From Penicillium oxalicum (Eukaryota; Ascomycota; Eurotiomycetes; Eurotiales; Aspergillaceae), in contig NC_064655.1 in the NCBI RefSeq assembly GCF_001723175.1, positions 2,728,001 to 2,792,000 on the forward strand: a stretch of 64,000 nucleotides of DNA, in the 5' to 3' direction. The first letter of the stretch is position 1; the number at the start of each line of letters is the position of its first letter. The notes below the pieces were generated by a model. The model was given only the letters and a program-made list of their open reading frames with translations, had not been told where the DNA came from and made no database searches. The translations under genes were made by a program, and so were the position numbers. Shown here one piece after another: positions 24,675-35,885 of this stretch.

Positions 24675-25087
24675 ATGCAGACCAAAGCTCTCTTCTTCTC
24701 CCTCCTCACCCTCGCAGGCACCATGCCTCACCTTGTCACCTCCAGCCCGACCATTCCATTGGAGGAACGTGCTGATCCTAAATACTGCTGCGGCTTGGTC
24801 CAGAAGCCAAATACCAAGTATTACAATAACCTGTATCTGAGCCAATACGGAGTCTTTTGTCGTAAGTGATCTCCCCCCTCCCTACACAGTGTCTAGTCTG
24901 TAAAGGCTATGGCGCATTTTCACGTTGTCGATGAATCTTGCACGTCGATACTAATCTCTGCTTCTTTTTTGGGTGTCATGTAGAGCCTTACTCTAGTGGT
25001 ACTTGCACCGGTCAGATACTGGATTGTGCCGGTCAGGTCACCCAGGGTCCATTTGGCACTATTCTCTGCTTCACGACCACGCTGTAG
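24675..25087 (+). CDS. Small secreted cysteine-rich protein
   Basis: Two exons, 24675-24861 and 24984-25087, with a GTAAGT donor and TAG acceptor; the product is 96 residues. Residues 1 to about 24 form a signal peptide (MQTKALFFSLLTLAGTM and following). A Leu-Glu-Glu-Arg stretch follows and could be a short pro-segment boundary. The mature part has six cysteines: a CC pair, then single Cys in FCQPY, GTCTG, LDCAG and LCFTT, enough for three disulfides. This layout resembles effector-like or antimicrobial-like small secreted proteins. The hydrophobin eight-Cys pattern is absent. I do not recognise the family. A TATA-like box about 115 bases upstream supports a real gene. The secreted state is inferred from the signal sequence; any biological role is open. 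Confidence 0.75.
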
Positions 25088-27820
25088 ATACTAATCACAC
25101 CAATCTGGGGCGTGGAGGTCCTGCGCAGCTTTTGGACAAGTGCATGTAATGGATTATGAAACGGGAGAAAAATTTTTCTTTCCTTCCATGGATTGAATAC
25201 TATGCTGGAGGTTGATGCGTTTTTATGAGCAAATAATGGGGTCCTTGAAGGGGGGAGATCGGTTTGGCAGTCGATTTGAAAACTTGTACGTAACGGTTAA
25301 AAACAAGGATTGCTTTTCTTTCATGAGTGATGGGAACTGTGTAATTGTGAACTGTGGTTTGATCTGGTACTTTTACGTTGAACTTGGATGTCAATGATGC
25401 TTTTCAAGGTAATTTGTGATTGCAGATTCTCAATCGAGATCTATGATTATTTCATCGAGAGAGGGATCGTGAGAAGGAGGCACATGGATTTGTGAGGGCA
25501 CCGTACATAACAGCTGTTCCAACCTTAATCTCAGATGTACTGAGGGTTGTCAAAGTAGAACGATTGCGACATATGGAATGATTGGAATTTGGGAATAGAT
25601 TCGAGCGTTTTCAACCGCGAATTAGCTTCTTTTCCGTTGAACAGCTCGGTCCATGACCTCCGGCTTTGAATCAGTGAGCATGCAGGATATACCAGAACCG
25701 TACTGCAGGACCATCCATTTACCGTGCAGGTACACCCTCAAATCTTGCCCCGGTTGGTATTTGCAGAAAGGCAGCGTCTGGATGTATTTTGGAGAGAACC
25801 ACGGATATAAATTTGGCTCATCTATTTACCCGGTAGCGAGGGAACCGTTTTGATTTTGACGCATTGACTCGGTGCCGGCTTCTATATCTATCAGTGAGTA
25901 TGTGTAGTACTACGTACTATACCTCCTACAAGGACTCGAACCAAATGTGATTTTCATGCACCTGCACCTGCATATCCCTCGTCAATCTGGGCGGCCACTC
26001 CTTGCGGCCGACGTACGTAAGTCTCGGGTAGATCATCGGCTACACCGCTGCTTTGGGTGAGATATCATAGAGAGCGGGGGATTTGTTCATCCTGCACACT
26101 GTTGTGCTGTGTTCTCTTGGTTCCCATCGACAAAATGATGGGGGAATAGATGCAAAGAGTTCTCTTCTCGGGCGTCGCATAGTCGCGGCTCTCGAATCGT
26201 TTCAAGCGGTAATCGTGACGGGACTTGTAAGTTACAGAGAGCAAGTGAAAAAGTCAATTACTTGGAGGCAGCAGAAGAAGTAGTACAAGTCTATGTGCAC
26301 ATTCACAGTGTGCACCGCTAGATTTCCGGTAGACTCGGTCTTTCTGGTCGTACAAGGCGTGTTTCGTGTCACGTTGGAGGTCCCCCTTCCAAGACAGTGC
26401 TGGAATGACTAATCGTGTCCTGCAAATTCTTCGTAGAGATAAGTTACTAAGTACACGGAGGTCCAATGGAAGTGCTCACGGTTCAGATGCACATGCGACA
26501 AAGTCCAGCCCAAAAAGATGAGGGGGGCGGAGACAGGGGACACCTTAATTCTTTTACCGCAACAGTTCCCTGGGGTCCAAGGGACCATCCTTATTGACGT
26601 TTGATTCTATATATAACCTTTCTCCGGTAATTTCCTTGTTCGAATCTTTCGATTCCAATAGCGTGAGAATTTAACCTTTCTTGCACAGATTTCGATTTTG
26701 AGAATGGTACCACTTTACCCATCATGGACCATGTCTCCCCGCCCCCACACGGGTCTGATGAGAACTTTTGTTATGTCTTACGGGCCGAGACTGGCTGACT
26801 CTGGATTTGCCCTGTGTCTCTCACCCTCGCATCGAGTCTCGACACCACATACATGGATCGCACTGCGAGTCGTCATCAACATTGGGCACGGATGCTGGCC
26901 GTCTGCAAGCAACGAGTTGACGCAGACTTGTTGCCTGGGCGGACCAGAACCCACCAAGTGGACAAAGAGAGAGGAAGAGAGAGAGACAAAGGAATTAATG
27001 CCACAGCGACACTAGTCCTCAATCCGACGAGAGAACCACACACGGTCACTCTGACTGGCCACCACGGGTCTTGGGAGTCCTATTGGTCCGCGACACCCCT
27101 CGATTGATCGGGTCGATGCAATTTCCCTCTTAATGCCACTCCTCCTTCTTTCACAGTACACAGCCTCGTGACCCAGTCCCATTGGCCCCTTTCCGTCTCC
27201 CTGGGCCGTGGAGGGTTTCCGTGTTCCAGTTGGACCCGCCTCGCCCGACGCTCGTTGGCTGCCGGCACGGGTACCTGAATCTTCATCCATGGTGCTCATC
27301 AATCATGGCACCGCCCTGAAAGTGTAGTGTGACGGTCATCTTGCAACAAAGGACGTGTAGTGTACCCCGACCGAACCATCGAACAGCCATGGATCCTGTA
27401 CGCTGGACGGGGGACTAGTAAACGGATCAACTTTGGAGGCTAGTCAACGCCGACCGTGTCTGTCACGATTCAAAATTAGGGTTGTCCAAAGAGTCTGGAA
27501 CTCGGGTGATGCGGTCCTCCTCTCTCAGACTGACTCCTGACCCTTTCCAACCCACCCCTAATCTCCCGTCTCGGGGTCACTCCACCTCCTATAAACCCAT
27601 CGCCCATCCCCGCCCTCCTTTCCCTTTCTTTCTCCTCTTCATCCTTCACGCTCTTTGCAATCCATCCCCCCCCCGGTTTCAGTCTTCGTGACCGAGTACA
27701 TTCTTTACAGAACTCCAACTCTTCCACTCTCTTTTTTGAGCGTCCGATCCATCTTCGTCTTCACCGACACCCCATAATTTTCAGGAACATTTCTCGATTA
27801 TTATCCACATTCCAGTCACC
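25088..27820. other. Intergenic sequence upstream of the GPI cell-wall protein gene
   Basis: No supportable gene in about 2.7 kb. TATA-like strings occur near 26607-26616 (TATATATAA-like) and at 27590-27595 (TATAAA). The latter lies about 230 bases before the next ATG, with CT-rich leader sequence between. Confidence 0.5.
27590..27595 (+). promoter_or_regulatory. TATA box of the GPI cell-wall protein gene
   Basis: TATAAA on the + strand is followed by a strongly C/T-rich leader up to the ATG at 27821. The arrangement is typical of highly expressed fungal genes. Confidence 0.5.
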
Positions 27821-28644
27821 ATGCGTTTCACCGTTGCTACTGCTATCGCCGCCATGGCCTCCGGCGCTGTCGCCTCCCTCTCCCACGCTGGTGCTGCTCC
27901 TTCCTCCAGCATGGCTGTCCCCACCGGCGGCGTCGTCACTGAGACTCTGACCGAGTACACCACCTGGTGCCCCGAGGCCACCGCCATCACCCACGGTGGC
28001 CACACCTACAGCATCACCACCGTATGTGACATCCCGAATGTGCCCCTCTTCCCCCCCCCCCCCCCCATACTTTATGGCCGTCGCGACCAGATCAGCAGCT
28101 GGAGAATAGCAAACGAGAATCCATGGGAAATCCCGAGTGTCCGGGATCGGAACAATCCTCGCATTGTTGACGTTCTCTCGGACCTATGATGCCCACTCCT
28201 CTTCCATCATTCTCCAAAATTTGCTTCGACGTGCTCCTGACATAGTATGAACCCCCTGCTAACTCGTCTTTTAGCCTGGCTACATCACCATGACCGGTAC
28301 CTTCACCGTGACCCGCCCCGTGGTGACCCAGACCGTGACCCAGTGCCACAAGTGGTAAGCCATCTCCTTGCCGATTCTTCTCCTCCCTCCATTGTCTTCA
28401 AGACTAACAAAGCCTTCTGTTTCCTCCCTTCCAGCTCTTCCGCCGTGCCCGCCCCCACCACCCCGTCGTGGTTCCCTCCGGCCCCGCCGCGGTCACTTCC
28501 ATCCCCCTGGTTCCCTCCGGCGCTGCCGCCACCGGCTCCTCTGCTCCTTCCTCTCCCCCCGCTTTCAACGCTGGTTCCACCAACGTTGCCGGCGCTGGCG
28601 TTGGTCTCGCCGCCGTCTTCGGTGCCGTTGCCCTCCTGCTGTAA
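27821..28644 (+). CDS. GPI-anchored cell-wall protein (CCG-6-like), one-base lesion in exon 3
   Basis: Three exons: 27821-28021, 28275-28354 and 28435-28644. The N-terminus is a signal peptide (MRFTVATAIAAMASGAVAS). A Thr-rich domain follows with TEYTTWCPEAT and repeated TVT/TQT-type strands, then a Ser/Pro/Ala/Gly-rich stretch. The C-terminus is a GPI signal: small residues around FNAGSTN as candidate omega site, then a hydrophobic tail (VGLAAVFGAVALLL) and TAA at 28642. This resembles the clock-controlled CCG-6-type fungal wall proteins. The exons total 491 bases, one short of a whole number of codons. The frame from exon 2 reads well to APAPTTP and the GPI tail reads in another frame, so one C appears missing in the C-run at 28461-28464. 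It is either sequence error or an inactivating deletion. With the missing base it would have 163 residues. Confidence 0.8.
28051..28066. repeat. Poly-C run in intron 1 of the cell-wall protein gene
   Basis: Sixteen consecutive cytosines in the first intron. Such runs are prone to length change and to sequencing error. Confidence 0.85.
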
Positions 28645-29162
28645 ATGTGAGCTTTAATGCTCGTGGGCAGGGAGACCGGATGGTGTCTATCTGTGGCGGG
28701 TCGAGTGTGCGGTATGGTCTCTGCCATTGTCATTGTCGTGGGAAGTTGATACGGGATTGAGTCGGGTCTTGTTGTGGGTATGACATGTGCTTGTTACACC
28801 GTGATTCTTCTCTTCGGAGGCGATAATGTGTTTCTCTTGTCATATCGATTGATACACCTTTTTTTATCTTGAATGTACATGTTATGTCTTTGATGTAAAC
28901 ACTTGCCATTCTTCGACCTTTTTGATATTGCTCACCGAGCATCCTTGCCAATGCTGCCCTATGAGATGTGGACATATTGCTAGACAAAGTAACAGCACTG
29001 CCCATTCCATAACGGGACCTTTCACAACATCCCAAGAGACCCTCTGAGAACGCCCAGCCTCGCTCCCCGGAATAAAAAGACAAAAAGTACCCAATACAAA
29101 TGAAGAGCCTCCAAAAAAGAAGAAAAGAAAAAGAAAAAGAAAAGAAAAAGCACCATCAACCC
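28645..29162. other. Convergent 3' intergenic region
   Basis: This 518-base stretch separates the 3' ends of the cell-wall protein gene (+) and the zinc-finger gene (-). It should contain both 3' untranslated regions. An A-rich GAAAAGA tract lies near 29113-29150. No gene is seen. Confidence 0.5.
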
Positions 29163-30254
29163 TCACGAAAACGTCAAGTCAGAGTACCCGATTGTCCTCT
29201 TCCCCATCATCGCATCCGTCAACGACCTCTGCGCCTGCACCACCTTTTCAAACCGAGTAAGCCCACACGACTCACTCTCCAAATGATTAAACAATCCCGC
29301 CAACGAAGTAAACTCCCGCCCACACTCAGCTCTCCGATTCGGACACCGGTAGATCTTCTGCTCATGAGCCGGCGAGTTCACATGCTGCGTCAGAGCACGG
29401 GCCGAACCAAACTCCCGATGACACATGTAGCATTCCCACGCGACACCGTTCCATGCAGCATTGGTGACGAAGAATTCACCCTCGTCGTCGGAGGTGTGCC
29501 ATTCAATCTGCTTGGTGGTGATGGCGTGGTGGGGGTCGATTTGGCGGATCATGCGGGCGACGCTGGCGCGGTTGAGGTTGGGGGCGCCAGAGCAGGAACC
29601 GGTCTCGAGGTGGTGGGAGACGCCGCTGGGGGAGACGAAGGAGTGGGTGCAGAAGGGGCAGGAGAGTTTGGTGCCGCGGTGGATGCGGGAGTTGAGATGC
29701 TGGTTGGAGGAAGGAGGGGGGGGGGGGGGGGTATAGTTAGTCAAGTATGTTTTTGTTATTCTTTGTGGGGGTAAATGTTGAAAGATTGATATTGAATCTG
29801 GGTGTGAAGTGTTGAATGGTGACTTGTGGGGGAAATGATGCCAGTAATCGAGGCATATCGCTTGAACAGAGTCGGTCCAAAAGCGAAGAAGAGAAAACAA
29901 AGGTTGAAAGAAATGAATAAAAGGAACAAGAATGCTTACTGCACGCAGATTACTCTCACCCATAAACTTTCTGTCACATGAATGGCAATAATGCTCCCAG
30001 TGGCCCAGCGCATCCATATGGATATTCGCAGCATCCTGGGTGGGGAATAGCTTGGTGCAAGTATCGCACTCGATCTTGGGAGCCCAGTGTCCCACGGCAT
30101 TCATGTGTTGATTGGCTGCATGCTGAGAGGTAAATTCCCGAGTACAAGTCTCGCACTCGTATGTTGGAGCCCAGTGATCGAGGGCGTCCATGTGTTGGTT
30201 CCTAGAGACCCAGCTGGCGAAGCAGCGAGGGCAGGTCTGGCACTGGAAGTCCAT
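29163..30254 (-). CDS. C2H2 zinc-finger protein with seven fingers
   Basis: Two exons on the minus strand, 30254-29940 and 29699-29163, with a 240-base GT-AG intron; the product is 283 residues. Seen: three near-tandem N-terminal fingers of the pattern CxxC-x12-H-x5-H, each carrying a QHM/IHM-type helix and an HW after the last His. A fourth finger spans the intron (YCHSCDRKF, then HLNSRIHRG). A fifth has a Cys in the last ligand position (HLETGSC), followed by WECYMCHREF and finally a YRCPNRRAECGREF-type finger, also C2HC. Proteins like this are nucleic-acid binding and usually nuclear; target genes are unknown. I chose the ATG at 30254 because the open frame upstream (to 30740) is S/T/L-rich, CT-rich leader-like and starts at a non-ATG codon. 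Confidence 0.88.
   Translation of the reverse strand: MDFQCQTCPRCFASWVSRNQHMDALDHWAPTYECETCTREFTSQHAANQHMNAVGHWAPKIECDTCTKLFPTQDAANIHMDALGHWEHYCHSCDRKFMGESNLRAVSILVPFIHFFQPLFSLLRFWTDSVQAICLDYWHHFPHKSPFNTSHPDSISIFQHLPPQRITKTYLTNYTPPPPPPSSNQHLNSRIHRGTKLSCPFCTHSFVSPSGVSHHLETGSCSGAPNLNRASVARMIRQIDPHHAITTKQIEWHTSDDEGEFFVTNAAWNGVAWECYMCHREFGSARALTQHVNSPAHEQKIYRCPNRRAECGREFTSLAGLFNHLESESCGLTRFEKVVQAQRSLTDAMMGKRTIGYSDLTFS
29716..29731. repeat. Poly-G run in the zinc-finger gene intron
   Basis: Sixteen consecutive G on the + strand (poly-C on the gene's coding strand), close to the 3' splice site of the intron, where it forms the polypyrimidine tract. Confidence 0.85.
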
Positions 30255-31736
30255 GGCCGTGGAAGGAAATTTGAATGTAGCTGTTGTGATTGGTGAGGTG
30301 TGATGGGTGAATCGATGGAAAACAAGCTTCAATGAGTTGGATAGGTGGCTTGAGAGGGTTGCTGTGACAGGTGGGGTTGGAGTCGAACTTGATAAGAGCA
30401 GAGACAGAGACAATGAGAGTTGCGAAGAGACGTGGTTGGAGAGCTCAATATCAAGAAAAGCAGACAGACATTTTGAAGATGGGATTTGTGTTTGGGTGAG
30501 AAGGAGGAATGAAACAGAGAGGATATGGTAGAGGGGAAAGTCTGAAGGAACACGCGTGTCCGATGAAGTAGTGGATGTGATCACCTGCATTGCCCAGAAA
30601 GTGCCATGTATAGCGAGTCGTCCGGAAACTATCGTGGACAATACAAACGGCACAGCACCACTGAGGGTCGGCTTTGTTTGTCGTTTTGTTTGAGCCTCAG
30701 ATCTGCTGCTTGCCTTGAATATCTGATATGTGAAAGCCAACGTCCATGAATATTCGCACCTGCACGTCAGATGTCAGATTTGACAATCTACATGCAGCTT
30801 CTGGCCCGTAGTCACTGGGATTGGTATCCGCCCGAGATAGGAAAACAAAATGTCAAGGTACAGCCCCTTGCAAGTCGAGACGGTAGCCCAAATCGGCAAA
30901 CGACCCAGACGGGCCTTGTAAAGGTTCAAATAAGGGACAAGCTGTCAAAGAAACGAACATCAAAGCAACACAATGGATACACTACGACATAAGAAGGGAT
31001 GTTTCTAAGAGACTGTCTGAGGACTACAAGTCAAGCGATCGGATCATGGCAAAGGGTTTGCTAGAACAAGGGTGGCATTGATTCTATAGCTATCTGGAAC
31101 TCGGCGCAAAAGCCCAACCCCATCTTCATGGTCGACGAAGCATTGCACTATTTCACAAACACGAAAGAGACGAGGAGCAGTAGGGCATGGAGTCAACGTC
31201 GACATCGAATCACATTCAAGTCGAGCGGCCGGACGTTGATTGCCCACAATGACCCCCTCCGCAGTCGGAAGAAACCTCACGACCGTACACAACGAGTCCA
31301 ATCCGATGGTAATCTGATCCCTATTTGGATGGTGATTGGGCGCGGGACCTTCTCAGCAGCGCCCGTCCAGCGTCAGCCCAGCACAAGGCCAGGCCGTCAC
31401 CGACGAGTGCTGAAACAGACAGAACGCCATCTCTTCATCTTGGATTTAGTTGTGTGAAGAAAGGAAAAGGACCAAGCTCGGCGGGCAGCAAGAAAAGTCA
31501 GAACCGCGGAACGCACAGACCAGGCGGTGAGCACATCCGGGGATAGTGCCGATTTTCCGCTTTCCGCGGGCAACGGGGAAGACTCCAAGCTGCTACCGCC
31601 GGAGTCTCCGCTGATAACGATCCAAAGCGCTTATTTTACAAAACGGACAGGGTGCTTCATATACGGACGACCCGGCTGATTTTCTTGTCCCTTTTTTTTT
31701 AACAAGTCTGTCTGCTTTGCCGCTATTCTTCCCGTC
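30255..31736. other. Divergent intergenic region between zinc-finger gene and SHMT
   Basis: About 1.5 kb between divergently transcribed genes, so it should contain both promoters. The zinc-finger side is CT-rich on the minus strand (about 30300-30500). No further gene is seen. Confidence 0.5.
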
Positions 31737-33586
31737 ATGTCTGTCTCACGTTGCGGGCGTCTCGCTCGTGTCTCCCTTGGAGCACTCCGCACACCCGTCG
31801 CCATCTCCGCTCGTCCTCTTGTCGCCCGTGCCGCCGTGCGGGGAGTGTCGTCGGCAAGTCGAGATGCGCAGCAAAAGGTAGGGCATGCAGACAATGGCAA
31901 TTGCATAGCAATTGTGAATTCAATGGGCCTGGCTGACGTGCTCTTTAGCTTCTGGCCTCGTCCTTGAAGGATTCTGACCCCGCGGTCTTCAACATCCTCG
32001 AGAAGGTAAGCTGCAAGACCAACCCAACGATAATACCGAGTCGAACAAGCAACTAAGACCCAGTTCAGGAAAAATCTCGCCAAAAGCACTTCATCAACCT
32101 TATTCCCTCGGAGAACTTCACATCACAGGCTGTACTCGATGCGTTAGGTAGTGTGATGCAAAGTACGTTGCTCACCTCCAACTTCCCCGCTCGGCTCCGT
32201 CGCCTCATGAAGTTCCCACTCTAACGTCGCATTTTTAGATAAATATTCCGAGGGATATCCAGGCGCTCGTTACTATGGAGGAAATGAACACATTGACGCC
32301 TCTGAGCGTCTGTGCCAGCAGCGTGCTCTGGAGACCTTCCGTCTCAACCCCGAGGAGTGGGGTGTGAATGTTCAACGTACGATGCCATAACACAGTCGTT
32401 CCCGATGCTTTGCAAGGACCTATCACTCACATTGCCCACAGCTCTCTCTGGTTCCCCTGCAAATCTCTACGCATACTCTGCCGTCCTCAACACACATGAC
32501 CGGATGATGGGTCTGGACTTGCCCCATGGCGGGCACTTGTCGCACGGCTACCAAACCCCTACCAAGAAAATTTCCGCCATCTCCAAGTACTTTGAGACTT
32601 TCCCCTACCGTCTGGATGAATCTACCGGTCTCATCGACTACGATGCGCTGGAGAAGCAGGCCCTGTTGTACCGCCCCAAGTTGATCGTTGCTGGCACTTC
32701 AGCGTACAGCCGCCTCATCGACTATGCCCGTATGCGCGAGATTGCCGACTCTGTTGGTGCCTACCTGCTCGCCGATATGGCTCACATTTCCGGTCTCGTT
32801 GCCGCAAACGTGCTTCCCTCTCCCTTCCCTCACTCCGACATTGTCACGACGACCACGCACAAGTCCCTTCGTGGACCTCGCGGTGCGATGATCTTCTACC
32901 GAAAGGGCGTGCGTCGCACCGATAAGAAGGGCAACAAGGAGATGTACGATCTCGAGAATCCGATCAATGCCTCGGTCTTCCCGGGACACCAGGGTGGCCC
33001 ACACAACCACACCATCACTGCGTTGGCCGTCGCTCTGAAGCAGGCCCAGTCTCCCGAGTTCATTGAATATCAGAAGAACGTCCTTGCCAACTCACAGGCG
33101 TTGGCTCAACGTCTCGGTGACTCGACCAGCAACGGCGGTCTCGGTTACAACATCGTTTCGGGCGGTACGGACAACCACCTCGTGCTGGTGGACCTGAAAA
33201 ACCGTGGCGTGGATGGAGCTCGCGTGGAGCGTGTGCTGGAGCTGTGCGGTGTGGCGAGCAACAAGAACACTGTGCCTGGAGACAAGTCCGCGCTGAAGCC
33301 CGGCGGTCTCCGTCTGGGAACGCCTGCCATGACTTCTCGTGGATTCCAGCCCGAGGACTTCCGCCGCGTCGCTGACATTGTCGACCGTGTCGTGATTTTG
33401 ACTCAGAAGTTGGATAAGGCTGCCCGTGAGCAGGCCCAGTCACGGGGCGTGAAGAACCCCTCCACCCTGAAGGCGTTCTTCGACTACCTCGGCGAGGGTG
33501 AGGAGGTCTCAGAGATTGTCATGTTGCGACAAGAGGTTGAGGACTGGGTCGGCACATTCAGCTTGCCCTGGGCCAATGACCAGTAG
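31737..33586 (+). CDS. shm1: Serine hydroxymethyltransferase, mitochondrial
   Basis: Five exons: 31737-31877, 31949-32005, 32069-32162, 32239-32376 and 32442-33586, all GT-AG; the product is 524 residues. This PLP enzyme interconverts serine plus tetrahydrofolate with glycine plus 5,10-methylene-tetrahydrofolate, feeding one-carbon metabolism. The first 45 or so residues are rich in Arg, Ser and Ala with almost no acidic residues, as in a mitochondrial presequence. Family motifs: [37 protein letters not shown], and [13 protein letters not shown] with the PLP-binding lysine at residue 284. HQGGPHNHT and [17 protein letters not shown] also match. Full length and intact. The mitochondrial assignment is inferred from the presequence and matches the yeast Shm1 pattern. 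Confidence 0.96.
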
Positions 33587-34442
33587 ATCAATGTCTCTGG
33601 TTCTTTTTCTTCGACCCCTCATCTGATTCCCTTCTTTTATTTACGTGTTTTCCCGATCGTTTTTCTGATACCTTTGTACATATTCTCAGCCACGGTTCAA
33701 CACGACATATGATGCCAGGAAAAATTTAACACTTATAGAATGGACTGTTTCGTTATGTAACCCACCAGGCGGCTTTTTTCCGTATGTGAAATATCAGGCT
33801 ACATCTACTTTACATCGACCCAGGTTGGGAGCTGTAGAGACGAGAGAGTCTCCAAGGCTGCCACTTTCCAAGGCTTGGCAATGTAGGGATGAAATCACAC
33901 ATTATGCAGGAAGACCGGTGAAGAACTCACGAGCACAAGTACGGGCGTGACAACTGGCCTTGCCGGGATCTGAATCGTTCCACAAAAGTCCCTGGCCATG
34001 TTCAAGGTTGTAGAATTCAACAATCATCCTTAATCTTCACACTCGTGGATCGAGAGAGCATGGTGCTAAACCAGACACTTGACTGAGCTTGGACTCGATG
34101 ACCCAACACCGATAAGCGCGACGATAAGCGCTCGTGCGGAGAAAAAGGGCTGTAACTCTCTGGCGTACAGGTTTCTGACCTCGGAGTGTTACCAAGCACT
34201 ACCTAAGATTAAGTGTTCGACTGATGTGACTCAGCTTATGAGGGGAAGATCACCGTACATTTGGACGTGGTTGGTACTTCTGGAAATAATCCATCCTAGT
34301 CATCATATTTCCCATTTCTGCTCGTGTGCCTTTTGTTTTTGGTACAGTGAGACTTGGGTTTCTTCCCCTACTTGGACGCACCTGACACGCCTTACGGTCC
34401 TCATCTAGGCCCCAATATCACATTTTCTACTCGAGACTCAAG
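33587..34442. other. Intergenic sequence between SHMT and the MOSC gene
   Basis: No gene is seen. The left part should be the SHMT 3' untranslated region, and the right part the MOSC promoter and leader. Confidence 0.5.
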
Positions 34443-35885
34443 ATGAAAATCAGCGAGGTGACATATGCAGCCTAGAACATGTTAAAGAGAAACGATCTGA
34501 CCTCCCTGTCAGCTTTACATATACCCGATCAAATCTCTCCGACCTACCAAGGTCACCGAGGGCGAGCTGACGCATCTGGGCTTCAAGTATGATCGCAGAT
34601 TCATGTTGATCAAAGTGACGCCCGGCGAAAATGGCGGGCCCTCCGAGATGAAAAATATGCACATAAGCTCTTTCCCTGAAATGTCACTTTTTCAAACGAC
34701 TATGGAGACATCCCAGGGTGCAGCCGACCCGGGGAAAATCGTTGTGACCTACAGCCCTCCCAGCTTGACAACCCCAGGTTCAGACCAAGAGAAGGTTGGA
34801 AATCAGACGGGAGAGAGGCCGCCCGTTCAAGGCCAACGTCCTGTCCACGCGAATTCTCCACAGTATAGTTGTCAGAGTCTGGAGATTCCACTCGAGCCGG
34901 ACACAACAAATCTCAAGCCAATCGACGTGACTATGCACAGGAGCCCGACAACGGGATACGATATGGGCGAGAAATTCAATTCTTGGTTCAGTGACTGCTT
35001 CGGGTTTCCGGTCATCCTGACGTATCTGGGTGAAAATACCCGCGGTGTGCTGGGTACTCTTGCCCCCAAATATCACACCAAAGAACCTTGGTGGCGTGTA
35101 TGGCAGCAGGAATTTACCATGCTTGGAGGCAATAACAACAATCCAATTCTTGGTCGTTGGCTGGTCCCGATCACCGCGGCGTATCTTCTCTTGAACGCGG
35201 CGAGCTGGGCCTATGCACAGATTGAAGCGGTTGGGCTTTCGCCCGTGGTTGGCATCTGTCTCATTGCAGGCCTGTTCCTCGGTACATGGGCCGGAATCAA
35301 CACGATGCTGATGAGACGACGCGAGGCAAGGATTGGTTTCGCAGATTGCGCGCCATTCTTGGTGGTTTCTCAAACATCCGTAGACGATGTTTCTGCGCGC
35401 CTGGCGGGAACACAAGGAGTCGACTTGACCAAGTTCAGACCGAACATTGTCGTCACTGGTGCTGAGAAGGCGTTCGAAGAGGACTTTTGGGCCGAGTTGG
35501 GTGTTGGCAAAGATGGGCTAGGGAAAGTGAAATTGCTCGTCACGGGCCATTGTGTGCGCTGTCGAAGCCTGAACATCGATTTCAAGGCCGGGAAGTTTAG
35601 TGATGCCGAGGATGGCAATGTCTTGAAAAAGTTGATGAAGGACCGCAGGGTCGATCAAGGAGCGAGATTCAGTCCGGTTTTCGGACGGTATTCGTTTCCG
35701 GGAAGAGAGGCTGTAGGGAAGAGAATCAAGGTTGGAGATGAGGTGTGGGTTTTGAAGAGGGCTAAGAAGCATACAGTGACTGGTGAGTTGTCGTGGCGGA
35801 CTGGCTTCCGAGCGGTGCCTCCCTCTCCTTCATTTTGTTGATGGTGGCTAATTTGAGACTAGATTGGCCCGGCTCATCGTATTAG
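34443..35885 (+). CDS. MOSC-domain protein with internal membrane hairpin
   Basis: Three exons: 34443-34457 (15 bases, encoding MKISE), 34513-35782 and 35863-35885; the product is 435 residues. The tiny first exon is needed to complete the MOSC N-terminal beta-barrel start (LYIYPIKSLRPT, then GFKYDRRFMLI). Residues about 221-272 form two hydrophobic segments (ITAAYLLLNAASWAYAQ and VVGICLIAGLFLGTW), predicted as a membrane hairpin between the N-terminal barrel and the MOSC domain proper. The C-terminal domain has the conserved cysteine region GHCVRCRSLNID, near residue 350, which corresponds to the molybdenum-ligand Cys region of mARC-type proteins. Known MOSC proteins bind molybdenum cofactor and reduce N-hydroxylated substrates or transfer sulfur. 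The substrate here is unknown; a membrane-bound reductase role is inferred. Confidence 0.88.

Noticed and set aside
25925..25960. tRNA-like B-box on the minus strand (GGTTCGAGTCC)
   Set aside because: The flanking bases do not form the five-base-pair T-arm stem, and I found no acceptor stem or A-box.
29100..29774. 224-codon frame on the plus strand
   Set aside because: It lies antisense to the well-supported zinc-finger exons and is Gly/Val-rich as an antisense shadow.
30255..30740. N-terminal extension of the zinc-finger protein
   Set aside because: The extension is Ser/Thr/Leu-rich and CT-rich like a leader, and its first codon is not ATG. The fingers begin right after the ATG at 30254.
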